NCBI GenBank assembly: GCA_963678675.1
Contig: OY783198.1
Coordinates: 21,996,684-22,060,683, forward strand
Direction of reading: 5' to 3'
From: Xiphydria camelus
Lineage: Eukaryota; Arthropoda; Insecta; Hymenoptera; Xiphydriidae
Length of the DNA: 64,000 nucleotides
Shown: positions 26,901 through 43,074 of the stretch, piece after piece
Numbering within the stretch: position 1 is the first letter of the stretch
Layout of the letters: each line of letters begins with the position of its first letter
The notes under the pieces: model-generated
The model's database searches: none
What the model saw: only the letters and a program-made list of their open reading frames with translations
Told to the model about the DNA's origin: nothing
Program-made: the position numbers and the translations under genes

Positions 26901-28778
26901 GTAGATAAATCTTTGGAATTTCTCGAAAACGCGCACTCATTCAATATTATAGGCCACGTTCAATTTTTAGCTAATATTAGATTGCTCTCAATTGGAAAAT
27001 TTCAACGTTATTTGTACCTAGAATTACACCGGCTGCAGTGGCACAAAGAACACGGATACATCTGGACCGACGCGACGGCAGAGGTGGGATACACGTAACA
27101 CGTGGACGGTGGATCGGTACACTCCTCTCTCCTTTATGCCAGCCGATCATGAATCACGAGTCTCGCTCGACTACTTCTCAGAAAAACCGTCGATTCACTC
27201 CATGAGCATTCGATTTTCGTACTGACAGGATTTCCCTTCTCGCCCGAGGAGTCACACTTATGATCCTGGATCATTATATCTTTAATTATTATTCTGTAAT
27301 TAATTTCGGGCCTTCGAAACGTCCGATTTGCATTAAAAAATAATCGAGAGAAAGTTACGATCGATTTTTATTTTTACACTTTTGGGGTCAGGTGTCTTAA
27401 GAAATGTCAATTATACAAGGTATCAATAAAGATCGAAATAGCAGTCGGCATCCATTCGATATTGTCGAAATAAAATCGAACCAGCAATATTTGAAGCTTC
27501 CGGAAAAATGATAAAAATATCTTTCAAGCTCTAATTACGCCCAATATACACAAAAGCACGCCCAGACGCGTGGAGAATGCTCATTGGATCGCGATCCCCG
27601 CATATCTCCAATTTCTGAAGCACCAGGGGCGTTCGGATGAACTCTAGTACTCAGCCATTGTCTGGCCGGGGTTTTTACGTCCCCCCTTTGAGAACCGCGA
27701 CGAGTGCCTTTCATCTCTCGGAGCGTTTTGCTCTGGAGGACAGTCTACCGCGCGCTGGAGGCTGGTGGAGAGGCGTGTCGTCAAGGGGGCTAACACGGTC
27801 GTGTTATCACTCCTGACGACAGATCCGAAATCGTATTTTCAGCGAGACTCGCGCGATACGGAATTCTATATGTGATTCGATTATATTTCATAATGTATCA
27901 TACATTTTCTACAGCTGTGGATAATTGATGTATTCATTTTTCATTGCTACAATTATCGTAATATTTAAAATTCCCAGCATTTTGCGTCACAATACCAGGC
28001 CAACGATATTTCACGCAAAGGCATTTAAAAGTCGCTAATAGTTCTCGCAATGCGCGTCCAGAATAGGTACCTATTGCTATACTTGACTAGCCGGAAGACC
28101 GTAGCGTTTGCGAAAGGAATCCCCTACTTACTCCTTTCCCCGAATTCACCCGCTCCCATTATCCGTGCGCTACTCAGACTCTACTTCCCGCAATGCGACT
28201 CGTACAGTCATTATATGCACAAGCGCGTTAACGGTAACTATAACGACCACATCACCAATAACGGAGAATTTGAAACCGACAAAGTCGACCAAAGGCGAAA
28301 GAGAATCATTGTCGTTCGTATCGGGGGCCGCGGGCGACAACCGACGAAGAACGGGGTGGCGGCGCGCAGGAATTGCCAGATGGATGCAATATGGGTCCGG
28401 ATAAACGTTCCCCGTGTAAACAAACCTTTTGGTCTTACTACGCGTACATGTTTGCCTCTCCACGGCGCGACGACGTACTCTGTACGCGTCGGCTCTGCGA
28501 CGAGCCGCTCTCGTTACGCGGCAAATATTCGCGCGGCTTACTCGTCTCGCACGCGAAGCTTTATTTTTATCGGGTGTGTGGGCGGAAGAGCGGTCATCGG
28601 CGCTGAACGATCGCAAATCTGGGACAGGAGACGGATATACGCGAATTTGCGAATTTGACGAATGTCGGACGCTTTATACGCGGCTCAATTGCAGCGCGGA
28701 AGTCACCGTCTGGCTGAAAATGCCTGATATGGTGCGGGATGAGCGCGGGTGCGTACCTTCGCGTTCGCGAATTACGCA

Positions 28779-28998
28779 AACTGAGAAAAAAATGTGAGAA
28801 ATTTGATTAAATTAGCGGTCACAGGCAGGAGAGCGCAAATTTAGTTACTTGAATTAATAATCTGCTAGAATTGACCACAACTTGTTCCCGTCAAACATTT
28901 TAAAATCATTATAACCAATTTATTTTAGGCAAGTAACTTGATCGGCGTTCCCCCACTTGTGACCGTCAGTCTAGTCAAATCTACTATTTTTTTGTGTA
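28779..28998. mobile_element. MITE family A, copy 2, about 220 bp
   Basis: The left end AACTGAGAAAAAAATGTGAG leads into TTAGCGGTCACAGGCAGGAG and TTAGTTACTTGAATTAATAA. The reverse complement of the right arm reads GACTGACGGTCACAAGTGGG and GATCAAGTTACTTGCC. Order and content match the 23588-23811 copy, so this is a dispersed family. Confidence 0.72.
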
Positions 28999-30921
28999 CC
29001 TACATCGAATATCTTATGCGGCGTTAAACGATTCTGGATTCAATACAACAACGCAACGACCGATCGTCGCGCGTCGCAGTGTCACCCCCGGCGGGATTTG
29101 CAATTGAGCGCGCAAGAAAGCGCACTGAATGACTGCAGCTGTGTGTGACAAAAGTATAATTCAATTTCCGCGCTGTTGCGGCGACGACGGTGCGCCCTCG
29201 AAGTGTTCCTCCGCCGATAGCGGTAGAGACTACCCTGAAAACATAGGTCGCTCGCGTTGCGCCAATTGCAAAATAAAAAAATTTAACCCAAATAAACAAT
29301 GCATTCCCGTTTCGCGATTTTCACAAGCATCTCTTCCCTCATTCGCGTGAGTGAACTGCATCGTCGCTAGGCGCGCACCGATATTCTCGCCTGCGAGATG
29401 CAGTGTTCCTCATATCGCGGCTGTTTGTACCGCGACTACGAGGTATCACGATGATATTATCGCGCTTCGTACATCAGTTTCAAGCGCTTTATATACCGCG
29501 CTTACAAATTGATGCGCGAGTCGTTAACAGCCGAGTCGCCGACCCTCCCAGTCGTTATCACTGACGCTCGCTTATTTTCTATATTTTATTGGTTTGCGTC
29601 CGGCTCTGCATAGTTTTAACGGACGAGTTCATCAAAACGAAACGTTCTCTGCGTACATTGCAACTCAGTTTTCAAAAAAAAAAAACGATACTCATGATCA
29701 TTGGAATAACGTGCATGCGATAATTCTCACATGTTCTGCCGTCCGTCCGCTGCAACGACGAATATGCGGCAACCTGTGCGATCTTCTCTCCTTTGTTCGA
29801 GGCAAAGGTCACCCCGAGAGGAAGGTCGCGACTCATTTCAGTTTTTACGTCCTCCCCTGCTTTCACTGACGCGTCGCCGTTTCCGAATCGAATGTCTCGG
29901 CCGGCGAACATTTCGCGCGGACGTTTCCGCGTATGCGTTGCCAGGCTAGAATGCACGTGACGTCCCACCGAATCGTCTTGAGATGAACTGCGAAACGCGC
30001 CTGAATATTTTGCGTGGCGCGCGCGATCGACGTTCGCGCCCACTATAGGGAAAAAAAGGTTCGGCGGAAAAGCATCAATCAATTTCCATTCCACGACTCT
30101 GTCTTTGCAGAAATCAGCGAGAATCGCGTTCGAACGCCCGACAATGATTCGAGCGGGCGAGCAAACGCAGGTGAATGCCTGAAACGAAATGGCGAAAGAG
30201 CTCGCAGCAGCAGTTGTGCGGCGATGCTCGTTGCACATGCGCGTAGGCTACTACGCCGGAAAAAAATAGTTTCCCCACGGCACCATTTTTTCCAGTCCCG
30301 CGCCACACCGCTTGCCAGTTGCCCCGAAAGCGACCGAGGGACCGTCGAAATTGCAATTTTTGCGAATTTTCCGCTCTCGCTCGACGACCTCCGCGAATCC
30401 ACAACGATTGTCGTTCGGGAGAAAACGGGAGTCGACGTTATTGTGTTGAGTTGCGCGGTAGAAGCTGCGCAGTCGGCAACAGGGGGCCCAGTGGAAGGCC
30501 GAGTGTAATGTCTGATAAGACGAGAGATGGGTTCCCGTGGGAGTGCGTGATCGCTCTTCGGTTTTGACAGTTTAGCGAACGCCCCGCATCGAGACGACGC
30601 TCGTGAATCGCGACTACGAAATGCGCGCGACGGCGAGCTAACAAGGAGCGGCAGAGTCATCGATACGACTGGAAAACCGTGCCAGCCGGAAAAAGCGCTG
30701 AAAAGTCGTCGGTACGTGGATACGTGTCCCTGTCGATCGGAAGGCGACACCGCCGAGGGCTGAACACGGGTGGTACAGCTGCGCCGAACACGTTCGTGTC
30801 AACGCGGGGTGAACGAAATAAAAGGGGGGTTCGATCGGTGGACAAAGGTGGTCGGCGGAGTGCCGGAGTCGGGGCTGTGATATATCTTTTTCTCGAGGGA
30901 GGAGGAAGAAGAAGAGGAAGA

Positions 30922-33726
<2,805 letters not shown>

Positions 33727-33950
33727 GTGAGTCGTCGCGTTGTTTTATTGAATCATGAGCGGACCGCGCGTTTGTAAATATATTGTTCCAAATCGGAGCT
33801 ATAATCGACGACTTTTGACGCGGTGGCCTTATGAAAAATTGACCGAACCACGGTGCAATTAAAATTTGAAGGACCACATACGAAGATGATGCACGCAAAG
33901 GGGATATCGGTAAAAATGATGAAGTACAACGTCGTGTCGCTTCTTTCCAG
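33727..33950 (+). other. Probable 3'-UTR intron of drk, donor abutting the stop codon
   Basis: The sequence TAG GTGAGT places a consensus donor immediately after the drk stop codon. A good acceptor, CTTCTTTCCAG, ends at 33950. Splicing would leave the reading frame unchanged because the stop stays in the upstream exon. The exon junction would fall 0 nt after the stop, so nonsense-mediated decay is not expected. Inferred from splice-site sequence only. Confidence 0.6.
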
Positions 33951-35350
33951 GCCTCGTTCAGAGCTCACGAAGGTAGGCTTCTACCGCCTTACCCTATGAC
34001 TGTCACATACAGCATTAGACTCACGGCGGAATTAATCAACAACATCTTGCAAACTCCGCCCATCGAGTGGGCTACAAGGATGTTTTGGTGGTCGCGAAGA
34101 AGCAGGGTTCTTTAGCTCACCTTAGCTTATTGAATGTACGACGAATGTCTCTTACTAGTTCCACAGAGAAACATCTTTATTGTACGTCATCGATGATTTG
34201 TATGTAGTTCGAATATAGAGTTCCTTTCTGTATTGAAAAAAAAAAACAGGGTAGTCTGATACTTCTCAGCCGAGCTATCGTGTATGGGAGGAAATTGAGG
34301 GATGGCGTTTTTCTGTGGAGCGGAAGAGACATCATTTTCATTGCTTCAAGTTTCCATTGATACGTGCGTCGATCAAATACTTTCCCACATGGCGCAAAAA
34401 GCTCCAAACGTGCGGGTAGAAATAAATTTCAAACACTAGGTCTTTTTGTTGTACAAATCTAGAGCGTTGCGTTAGGTCTTTGAAAAGAAGGGGATATAGT
34501 TTACAGAAAAGTAGCCTCGAATTCACGTTCCAGCGAACAGGGTTAGCAGCTGTATGGGACGAAGATAAGGGGCAGAGATTTAGGCACAGGACGTTGTAAT
34601 TTATTCCACATATGACTACATAGACCAGTGAAAGTAAAAATGCAATTTTTTCGTGATGGTTCCCTTTGATACCTATTATCAATAACGTCATTATCTGAAA
34701 GCCTATCCATTGGTTCTACATAAAATTTTTACTCTTAAGGGTAAATGAATGGCTAGAAAAAAGGTTAACGCAATTTTCAGCTGGTCCCTGCTCGGCAGAA
34801 TAAATAAGTTTTTTTCTGAGGGTCCATCTGAAAATTGGGTCAGGCCCTGATTTTAATCAATTCGTCTACTTCATCTTCAAGGTATCTCGTCTTTGTCTCC
34901 CCAAATACTCGTTCCATTAGAGAGATAATGGAATATATTGTGTGTGTGAAAGTCAGATATTTATTTCCCATTGTTTTCAATTCGAGAGAAAATTTATATT
35001 TTTCATTATTGTGATATATCGTTCATTGCGTTGTTTCTCCGAATACGAATATAACGCGCGCGTTTCTTGCAAGATCTCACGATGGACGCACTGTGAATGG
35101 AAAAATTGAAGTGGACCATATACATTTCCTTTTGGAGGGTTCACTGATGGTCCATACATCACAAACTAATATTAGTCGCAAATAAGCATATTCATCATCG
35201 GCCATATTAAATCAGTAACACTCACCTCTCCCCGATACGTATGCGCTTTGGGGTGGTGAGACAATTTTGTATTTTTCACTACAGTTTCACCACTTGATGA
35301 ACGGGACCTAAATATGTTAACGGTCCGATATGACGAGCATAACGATTGAA

Positions 35351-35367
35351 AATAAAATATTAATAAA
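35351..35367 (+). terminator. Two candidate AATAAA polyadenylation signals for drk
   Basis: AATAAA occurs at 35351-35356 and again at 35362-35367, about 1.6 kb after the drk stop. These are sequence matches only. Confidence 0.3.
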
Positions 35368-37734
35368 TATAGCATACATGAGAGAGAGATAGAGAGCGCA
35401 TCACCTTTTGGCATTGGATACATATATAAGTATGTCGCATGTATCTATATTGTGCGAATGTTAGAATGTCTCTACGCATTGGACGTATCTTTTTCAGTAG
35501 CTTAGATCTGATACCGAGCACACCAATCCAGCAACATTCGTAACGTGATTCCTATCTCTTTTCTACTTTATTATACGAATGTTTATAATTTTGCCGTACA
35601 GTTGGGAGACTAAATAGAAAGTGCAAGGGGAATGTCATGTTCACAGGATGCATATATTCTTTTTTTTTTAAGCATGAACGTACATATACCACATATATAT
35701 ATATATATTTCCTTCGAGTATCACGGTAGAATTACGCAGCATTTTCGGTGGAAGCGATGAGAAGTCCGTGATGAAATTGGTATTGGATCGTAATCGACGA
35801 TGTACGATCGTTTTCTACTGCAAGGAATCGATTCTCTTGCGAGAGACCGCAATCGCGATACGCGCTACGTGCTTTTTTCCCAAATGAAGGGAATGCCAAA
35901 AAGCGATACAGCCATACAAGGAGTACAGCCTTTTGTATGAGATTTTATTTTGAAAGGGCTGGTCTGCGTATACATGTTTTCTGCTAAGGAATTTGTAATT
36001 TTAAAGGAGCAAAAAATTGTATGTATATTTTTTAATAGTTATATAATTTTTCTAACGGTATCGACAAGTCTTTTCTCTGTTTCACTTGTAAACAACGGAT
36101 AAACTTTTAGCCTTATTGTGTAATTATTATTATTAATTATTATTGCGTTATGTTACATTTTATTAATAACAATATATTATATTAATCGTACCTGCATGCT
36201 TTTCTTTTTTTGTGCCCACAATTCGCTGCTCCTGCTCTGGTAGTGAAGAAGACACGATACTCGAGATCGTAAATGATAAGATCCTTGCTTAGTGTACGAC
36301 GCTTTTGCACAGACTGCTTTTGCCCAACCTGCGTTGTACATCTTGGATGTGTACTTTTGTACTTAATGTTCATAAAGTGATTGAAAAAGTATTTTTTCCG
36401 TTGTTCTTTTCTTTCGCGCGATGGAATATCGTAGCCCTGCTTCTCAAGTGTCACGTATTATTATGTGTTTTGCTGGAATGCAAGGGTTTTGACGAATGGA
36501 ATGTATTGAAGTATCGTTTATAATTACGGAAGTTGTTATTTCATTGATAATTCGTTGTCGAGTAACGAACGGATATCTAAAATACGCGATGTCGAATTCA
36601 ACAGTTTTATTTGATCATATAATTGCCTGCCATAGATGCGGGCTTTGTATTTATCATTTTTTTCATATCAATGAGATCAGTTCGGATTTTAACGTAGGCC
36701 AGTATACGTACACGATAACTCTAAGTTGAGTTTTCCTGCCTTATATCATAATCTATTTGCCACAAAGAAAAGTATCCACGTTTTGGAAATCCTTACAGGT
36801 AGTTTACTCCTATAGACGATATGCATTTTAGAGCGGTAGGTACTTTATCACTACCAATATATTTTTAGCTTGCTCTGAGCAAAGTTCCCAGTCTCGGGGG
36901 TCATTAGGGGTATTTCTCATCTCTTCAATCGTATACTAAACCTTAGTTTTAGTCATTGGAGGAATTTTTAAGAGCCATTATTAACTCAATAATAGCCTTC
37001 TCGAAAAAATATGTATTCTAAATGCGAGATATTACTAGTTTCATAGACCTGATAAAAGGAATTAGTACATTCTTCGCAAATGGAATTTTGAGTTACTCAA
37101 AAGGAATCGAAATTTAGTGTTTTCTATTGAGCTGATAATGACTTACAATTAGAAAAAGTCATGGCGATAACTTGAAAACTAAAGAGGATGTATCTAGAAG
37201 AGAAATGTTGTTTAAAAACAACTCGTGGTGTAATCGTACACGGATGTTATTTAGATCCACGACCTAAACGTATTAATACGCATGCACGCACGGAACAACC
37301 ATTGTAGTGCACTTTTATAACGAAGAATCTATATCGAAGCTTCACAATTTTTATCAACTTTAGTGAAGTCAACACCAGGCCACAGACTAAATGTAAAGTC
37401 GGGTCAAACGATGGACATACAAATTGTGAAGCTTCCGGACCAAGAATGTACAATAACGAAACTTTGTGTCGAATAAGGACACGTCTGAAAGTCGCGATTA
37501 GTTTTCATCGAGCTAACGCTTTGATGTTTAGGAATTTTGTAAGAAAAAAATACGAATTTCGTTTCGTTCGGAATTTTCGAATTCCAAAGTTGATTGCAAA
37601 ACTCGGTAGCGTCTAATTCATTTGCATTTGTATTCGCGAGGTCGTTAGAGAGAAAAGCGAATTCTTCGATGTTTACTGTAAAGTACTAACTGCGAACATT
37701 TATTATGTATAATCGATCACAACTATGATTGCAA

Positions 37735-37740
37735 AATAAA
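37735..37740 (+). terminator. Candidate AATAAA polyadenylation signal, distal, for drk
   Basis: AATAAA followed by GTGCTATTTCG, about 4 kb after the drk stop and about 400 bp before the convergent RPB5 stop. If used it gives drk a very long 3' UTR. Confidence 0.3.
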
Positions 37741-38135
37741 GTGCTATTTCGAACTTGGACCGTGCTTTTCGGGCACTTGGGCCCAATTATTTGGATATGA
37801 AGGATCTGAGGTAATTATAAAATTGAGGGCCATCTTAATTTGCGTTAATCTTTATATATAAAAATATTTCATAATTTTATACTTGAAGATCATGAAGTAT
37901 TCTTATTCCAAGAGATACTTGTACACAACTGGTATCTTACTTATCATCCAATAATGTTCATTCACACCTATACACATAATCTTAGAAACCTCCTGCTGGT
38001 ATTCTAAGGGATTCAAGATATCTTAATTTATACACGAGCATATCACGCGTTCCAGCCAGTAGAGTGCCAAAGGATCAGGCTTTTCAGTTTGTCTTCCACA
38101 GACGCAAGAAGCGTAAAATGTGACGTACAATTCAT

Positions 38136-38891
<756 letters not shown>

Positions 38892-39623
38892 TTATATGGC
38901 GAAAAGGTTTTATTCAGGCTCACGTGTCCTCGCTGAGAATACACGCCGATAAACCGAAACAACAGTACTGTCGGCCATAATGGCATTACAGACGAGGCAA
39001 GAACAGGCGCAAGAGGTCGCCACAGTTGCTCGGTAAAAGAAAGTTCGCGCAACATCTGGAACTTGCGCTTATTGCAACTTTTTCAGATAATTACTAACGA
39101 GTAGAGGATTGTGTACATCAGAAAGTGAAGTCAATGATAATATTTATGCAATTGTATTTTCATTAAGTTTACATATACGTAGATACCATTTAGAACTTGC
39201 GCTAGTTTGTGAACGCGAAAGAAAAAAATTATATCTGTTCATATGCGAAGGTACATACAAGGATCTATAGAGAGAATATAACGCATATCCACGAAAAGTA
39301 ACTCCAACAGTAATAGATAATATACAGTACTCATCCAGCACAAGATATTCGAGTCCAGAGTTAAATATCAACGGGTTAGTCGTCTTCCATAACGCGTTAA
39401 GACAATATATATACGACTCTTACAATCAAATTCAGTCGTGAGTATAAACCGAGGCCTTTGTATTTAAGACTTCCAAATTTACTACGAGGGCGATAAGAAC
39501 CCAAAGAAATGCACTTTACGTCGCGAATCCGATTCATCCCGTGTAGTCTACCGAGTGCAGTCAATCGAATTGGCTGACAATACAAACTATGACGCACCGA
39601 GAACACTTATCTCAAAGCGATAT

Positions 39624-42600
39624 TCAATCGAACGAAATTAGTTCAGCGGTGTCGGGTTTCATCTCGGCTTTCGACTGCAAAGCTTCGGGCGGTACAGGTT
39701 GTTTCGCCGGTGATTGGAATTGCACCGGTGGCGGCCCGCGCGTTAGTTGCGGCGCGCCTTGCAGTTGAGGCACTGCTCCTGGTGGACCTTGCAACTGTGG
39801 CTGATTCGATTGCATAGGGGTGTTATTGACTCCGGGCGGAACTTGCAGAGGGACGGTATTTTGCGGTGGAAGGCTGGTCGCGGAAGTGTGCGGTTGAAGG
39901 TTGCTTCCTTGTGGCGGGGGCATGGAACTCGGTGGTTGTGGGCCCATTTGATTTGGTGGCATGCGAGATGGATGCATCTGCCCAGGAGGAGCTTGAGATG
40001 GCGGGTGGCCCATTTGTCCCGGTGGACCCACGGGTGGTCCCGATGGTTGCGGCATTTGTCCTGGGGGAATTTGTTGCGGTGCCACGTGACCGGGCGGTCC
40101 CTGCGGCAGTGACATGTGACTCTGAGGTCCCTGATGACCCGGACTCATTTGATGACGACTCGGTTGCTGCATAGGAGGACCGCACATCGAAGGCATCTAC
40201 TTAGGGAATGATTATTCAGCATCAACTGTCGATTTTCTTCGTTAGAAAAATGCGAGACACTCACCATCTCAGGACCAGACATAGACACGCGTCCCAAACT
40301 CTCTCGTCCTTGGATCGACGGATCAGCCGGTCCTTGCTGGTGATCCTGATTCGTCATTTGGCCCATCATATGAGGTGGCATTTGCGGCAATCCGTAATTC
40401 GGCATCTGGTATTGGTTCATTGACGGCTGCCCGTACATGTATACTCCTTGATTAGTTGGCGACATGGGATTGTAATTAGAGCCAGGAGGTGGATATTGAA
40501 CATGTCGAACTGGAGAACTCTGAGATTGCGCTCCCATAAAGCCTGGAACTTGTCGGTAGCCGCCTGCTAACGTGAAATTGACGTACATATTGTCAATTGA
40601 GCTTTTACGTCACATGCTTTTTTAGGTAGGATACGGCGCAACGAAACGTGATGAACATTAATTTACCCATCATGTACTGATGCTTCTGCTGCTCCTGTCT
40701 CATCTGCATCTCCCTCTCTTGCTCCTGGATCTTTTGCAACGTGAGCTGTTGTTGATATTGCAAGTACTCCTGCTTCGTCTTTCGCATCGCCTCCAATTTC
40801 TGCGCCATTTTGTGTTGTCGAAGTCTCTCCGCCTCTTTGGCTTGCATGCGCAATTTCTCCTGGTGTTCCTCGCGCAAAACGTTCAGAGCTGCTCTAGCAT
40901 CTTTTATTTGAGTAAGTTTATCCTGAAGACCTTCGTAATGCACTCGATTATCGTCTTGCTCTTGGATGTATTTCAGTAACCTGGGAAAAGAGGCTTATCA
41001 ATCTCTCTGTTTATATTATTTCTATACAAGTATTAACGGATACTTTGGCGAATAATTGGATCAACAATTTACTGGGAATGCATTGCCGTAATTTGCGTGA
41101 ACAGGCTTTGGACCGTGCTGTCATTAGCGATAAATCTTCCTCTGGATGAATTGCTCTTCATCCTGTTAACGAAGATGTTCACTTGCGATTGCAGAGTATG
41201 AACAAACTCATCGATCTCACTGTCGAAGTCTCCATTTTGTTGCTTAGAAACCACGATCTTTTGAGGCATGGGGCTGTTTATATTCGGTGCCGATGGACTG
41301 GCTACGTCCGCCCTCGATCCATAATCTTCTATCGCGATTTTCTTCTGCTCCCAGTATTTACGATTCATGTACTTTGCGAGTTCCGGATTGTCTTCCTCTT
41401 CTTCTTGCAGTCTCGACGGGCTTGGCCCCTAGATAGAAGGTGTATTCTCATAATTAAGTAGGAGATCACGCGAGCTCATCGCGGTATAGGTGGAAAACGG
41501 TAATACGGTTGCCTCACTAACTGGAGATGGAGGAGGAGAATAGGGCCTCGCTGTTACTGACGTAGTATTTTTCTTTATCGCGCTAGTGGCACGCTTCTTT
41601 TCTTTTTCCTTCTCTTCGGCTTCGCTTTGACTCAAGGCAATAGCTAGCTGCAGCTCTTCCTCTTCCCGCAGCTCATCCGCGGACTTTCGCGGAGGCACCT
41701 GATAAAGAGTTCGTCAGTTATACGTTGCGAGCTGAGACGGTTTTACCGCACGTAAAATTGAGAAAACCGACCTGTTGTTGCTGAGCCAGAGAACTCGTTA
41801 AATATTCGGCCGGAAGATCAGTTTCTTTAGTCGTTGCGGTGAGTGGTCTACGGGGAATTCGTGTACATTCGATAAGACGCTCCACTTTCCGCGATGCATA
41901 TGTCGAATGATAGAGAGATCGCGGGATTCAAGTATTCCAGGCGATACTCACTTGTTCACTTGCTCGTAGCAAGCTTCGCAAACTCGAACCTCTTTTTCAA
42001 TTCCAAACTTAGGAAGCGTGGACTGTTTGCTCGAACACTGACCGCAAAACACTTGCCCGCAAGCGCGACAATGGTGTTTGCGTTGTACCATGCTAAACGT
42101 TACTCGACAACGATGGCAAACCTCGCCATCGGCCCATTGCGGTGCCGTATCCGCACTGAACATCGCGTCGCTTTCTTTCAAAGTGGGGAACTTGTAACCG
42201 TCAGTTTTCATAATATGCACGGTATCCTGAAGGATACAGAAAGCTATAAACTGCATTCGGATGTACTTTTTACACGAAAGGAGGATGAGGGGTGTCCGTA
42301 ATGTACAATATGACTGCTACACAAGGACTATCGTATCAAACTTTACCTGTACAGCTCTGTACTTGGGACTATTTCTAAATGCAAATGCCCAAGCTTGTAT
42401 TAGCTCCAAAATCTTAAGTTTGACGTTTTCATGGGGAGATGTCTTGACGAGCTCTCTCAGTTGTTCCATGTACTGCTTCGTACCGATTTCATCGTGAATC
42501 AGGCTACCGCAATTTTTAACGCAAGACTCTAACACCTATTGAAAATTGAATACGCTCCATGTATATTCGTTGCTACTCTCGTCTAGCTTTCGATTACGAC

Positions 42601-43074
42601 TCACCATCAAACCAAACTGCGCGACGTGAGGATTAGCGTGAGTCAATTTTTTCTTTATAGCAGCGAGCGCGTATTTCGACCTAAGTTCGCATACAACGGT
42701 TCTTTAGCAATTAGAGATATGACGTTTTATATATATGGGAGTAACGTTAGATATCGATAAAGAAAACAGTAGGGAGTGTGCAACGAAAATGTCCGTCGAG
42801 GTCTTGGATATTTTTTTTATAGGTTAGGCTGCGCGATAAAAAAAAGATTCGAAAAGAACTCACTGTACATCGCCCTGCCGTATGAGATCGCAAATTTGCA
42901 AAATCGTCGGCCAATCTGGTTCCAAGCGCAGATTGCTTGTGGCTTTATCTGTGCGGGGGAAAAAAAGAGGTCGGTGTCGCTGAGGCAAGGGAAGTGTCTC
43001 GATAATTAATTTAAGTCGTATTGAATCGAAGACTCACCGAGTAGTTTGTCGAAATTCGACGAACTTCGAAACAT
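39624..43074 (-). CDS. Hrs: Hrs/HGS, ESCRT-0 subunit (VHS, FYVE, UIM, coiled coil, clathrin box), 818 aa, 11 exons
   Basis: Exons on the minus strand: 43038-43074, 42864-42948, 42605-42680, 42347-42535, 41952-42226, 41772-41847, 41522-41698, 41073-41428, 40667-40980, 40265-40563 and 39624-40196 (2457 nt with stop). The VHS domain spans residues 1-135. The FYVE zinc finger spans about 160-220, with WADG at 160, RKHHCR at 178-183, RVC at 210-212 and eight Cys. The ubiquitin-interacting motif is EEEELQLAIALSQSEAE at 258-274. A Glu/Gln-rich coiled coil covers about 400-530, followed by a Pro/Met/Gln tail. The C-terminal LISFD is a clathrin box. Known role: binds PI3P on early endosomes and sorts ubiquitinated receptors into multivesicular bodies with Stam. 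The 93-nt intron 41429-41521 keeps frame and ends in TAG, so retention would stop the protein after the UIM region. One donor (GTCGGT after exon 6) is unusual. Confidence 0.95.

Larger units (their letters stand above)
12421..30600. other. Gene-poor stretch between two genes, with short inverted-repeat elements
   Basis: Apart from the repeats listed separately, I see no exon with a recognisable peptide, no tRNA and no other RNA gene in these 18 kb. The sequence alternates CpG-rich blocks (for example 15.6-16.8, 17.4-18.0, 19.6-20.9 and 28.0-28.8 kb) with AT-rich ones. Non-coding 5' exons or enhancers of drk (start 30922) could lie here but cannot be identified by eye. Confidence 0.4.
33951..38135 (+). 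other. Presumed drk 3' UTR and convergent spacer to RPB5
   Basis: AT-rich sequence without recognisable coding exons between the drk stop and the RPB5 stop. It contains an AT dinucleotide tract at about 35693-35707, a perfect 15-bp inverted repeat (37336-37350 and 37421-37435), and candidate polyadenylation signals. How far the drk transcript extends is not decidable by eye. Confidence 0.45.

Noticed and set aside
28050..28658. 202-codon plus-strand open frame as a gene
   Set aside because: No domain or conserved motif, and an antisense open frame covers the same CpG-rich bases.
41429..41698. Hrs as a broken gene because of the in-frame TAG
   Set aside because: A 93-nt intron with GT..AG ends removes the stop, keeps phase and restores the family spacing; all other Hrs exons are intact.
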